Source: Semisulcospira habei
Taxonomy: Eukaryota; Mollusca; Gastropoda; Semisulcospiridae
Assembly: GCA_036245525.1 (NCBI GenBank)
Contig: BTPG01000004.1
Location: 208,532,952-208,596,951 of the forward strand
Length of the DNA: 64,000 bases
Reading direction: 5' to 3'
Within the stretch, counting starts at the first letter, position 1. The number at the start of each line of letters is the position of its first letter. The notes under the pieces were generated by a model. The model saw only the letters and a list, made by a program, of their open reading frames with translations, made no database searches and was not told where the DNA came from. Below are positions 63,614-64,000 of this stretch, one piece after another. A program made the translations under genes and the position numbers.

Positions 63614-64000
63614 ACACATATGCGCGCATCTCCAAGAGGCATAGATCCTCATGTGCCTCTTGAGGATGTTTGCAGGGTGCGCTTGCACTCACGCGCACGC
63701 ACACGCATACACACACATCGAAGCGCTTTCAGAAGAGCAACAGGTAGACTTAGTACAGCATGTAGCTAGGTAAAGTCAACCTGATTTCACTCAAATTATA
63801 GCAAGACTGAAATTGTATCGTGAAATTCTAGTTTTGTCACCATTTTCGCAAGTCTTGAAGCGAAAGCAAAACTCATATCACGTTAAATATAAAATTACGT
63901 AAAAACAACAAAATACGTCATGACAAATCACTTTTGACAAACCAATGACACATGCGCGCATCTCCAAGAGGCATAGATGCTCAAGTGCCCGGAGGGCGCA
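63540..64000 (+). repeat. Microsatellite-bearing repeat unit, copy 4
   Basis: (CT)n at 63542-63608, the ATAGATCCTCATGTGCC hairpin, (CA)-rich run, AGAGCAACAGGTA, GGTAAAGTCAACCTGATTTC and on to a second ATAGATGCTCAAG hairpin at the window edge. Aligns with 61590-62430. Confidence 0.75.

Overview
This is animal nuclear DNA, most likely from a marine mollusc and probably a gastropod. Genes are split by GT-AG introns, there is no operon structure, and most of the 64 kb is layered transposon sequence of kinds common in lophotrochozoans: RTE, L2/CR1-like and I-like LINEs, DIRS, Ty3/gypsy elements, tRNA-headed SINEs, palindromic TTAA MITEs and long (GA)n and (CA)n microsatellites. The organism assignment is an inference from this mix.

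The one host gene I can reconstruct with confidence is IMP3, the U3 snoRNP protein, on the + strand. It has seven exons between 4893 and 22933 and encodes 182 residues. All splice sites are canonical and the frame stays open. Its introns are full of repeats, and intron 5 holds a whole DIRS retrotransposon (about 14646-21849), which itself contains an antisense I-like LINE fragment with a 12-bp target duplication.

Layout: 1-3710, a DIRS end remnant and an RTE LINE split by an 888-bp inverted-repeat transposon. 3711-4892, upstream of IMP3. 4893-22933, IMP3. 22934-30177, palindromic TTAA MITEs, SINEs and foldback elements. 30178 to about 37640, a Ty3/gypsy element with the unusual pol order PR-IN-RT, most of RT-RNase H deleted, and holding a solo LTR and two SINEs. 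37836-41250, two arrays of a roughly 390-bp unit in opposite orientation, each unit holding an exon-like 126-bp segment. 41813-55990, an I-like LINE split by a TTAA MITE and by a second gypsy element (gag and protease only). That gypsy element carries another copy of the MITE in its 5' LTR, a near-complete L2/CR1-like LINE in gag (itself holding a SINE) and a SINE in its 3' LTR. 56860-64000, RTE copies, a 150-bp-arm palindrome, a mariner remnant and microsatellite-rich repeats.

The nesting gives relative ages. Several insertions are dated by empty sites elsewhere in the same window. None of the mobile-element reading frames is intact as it stands.
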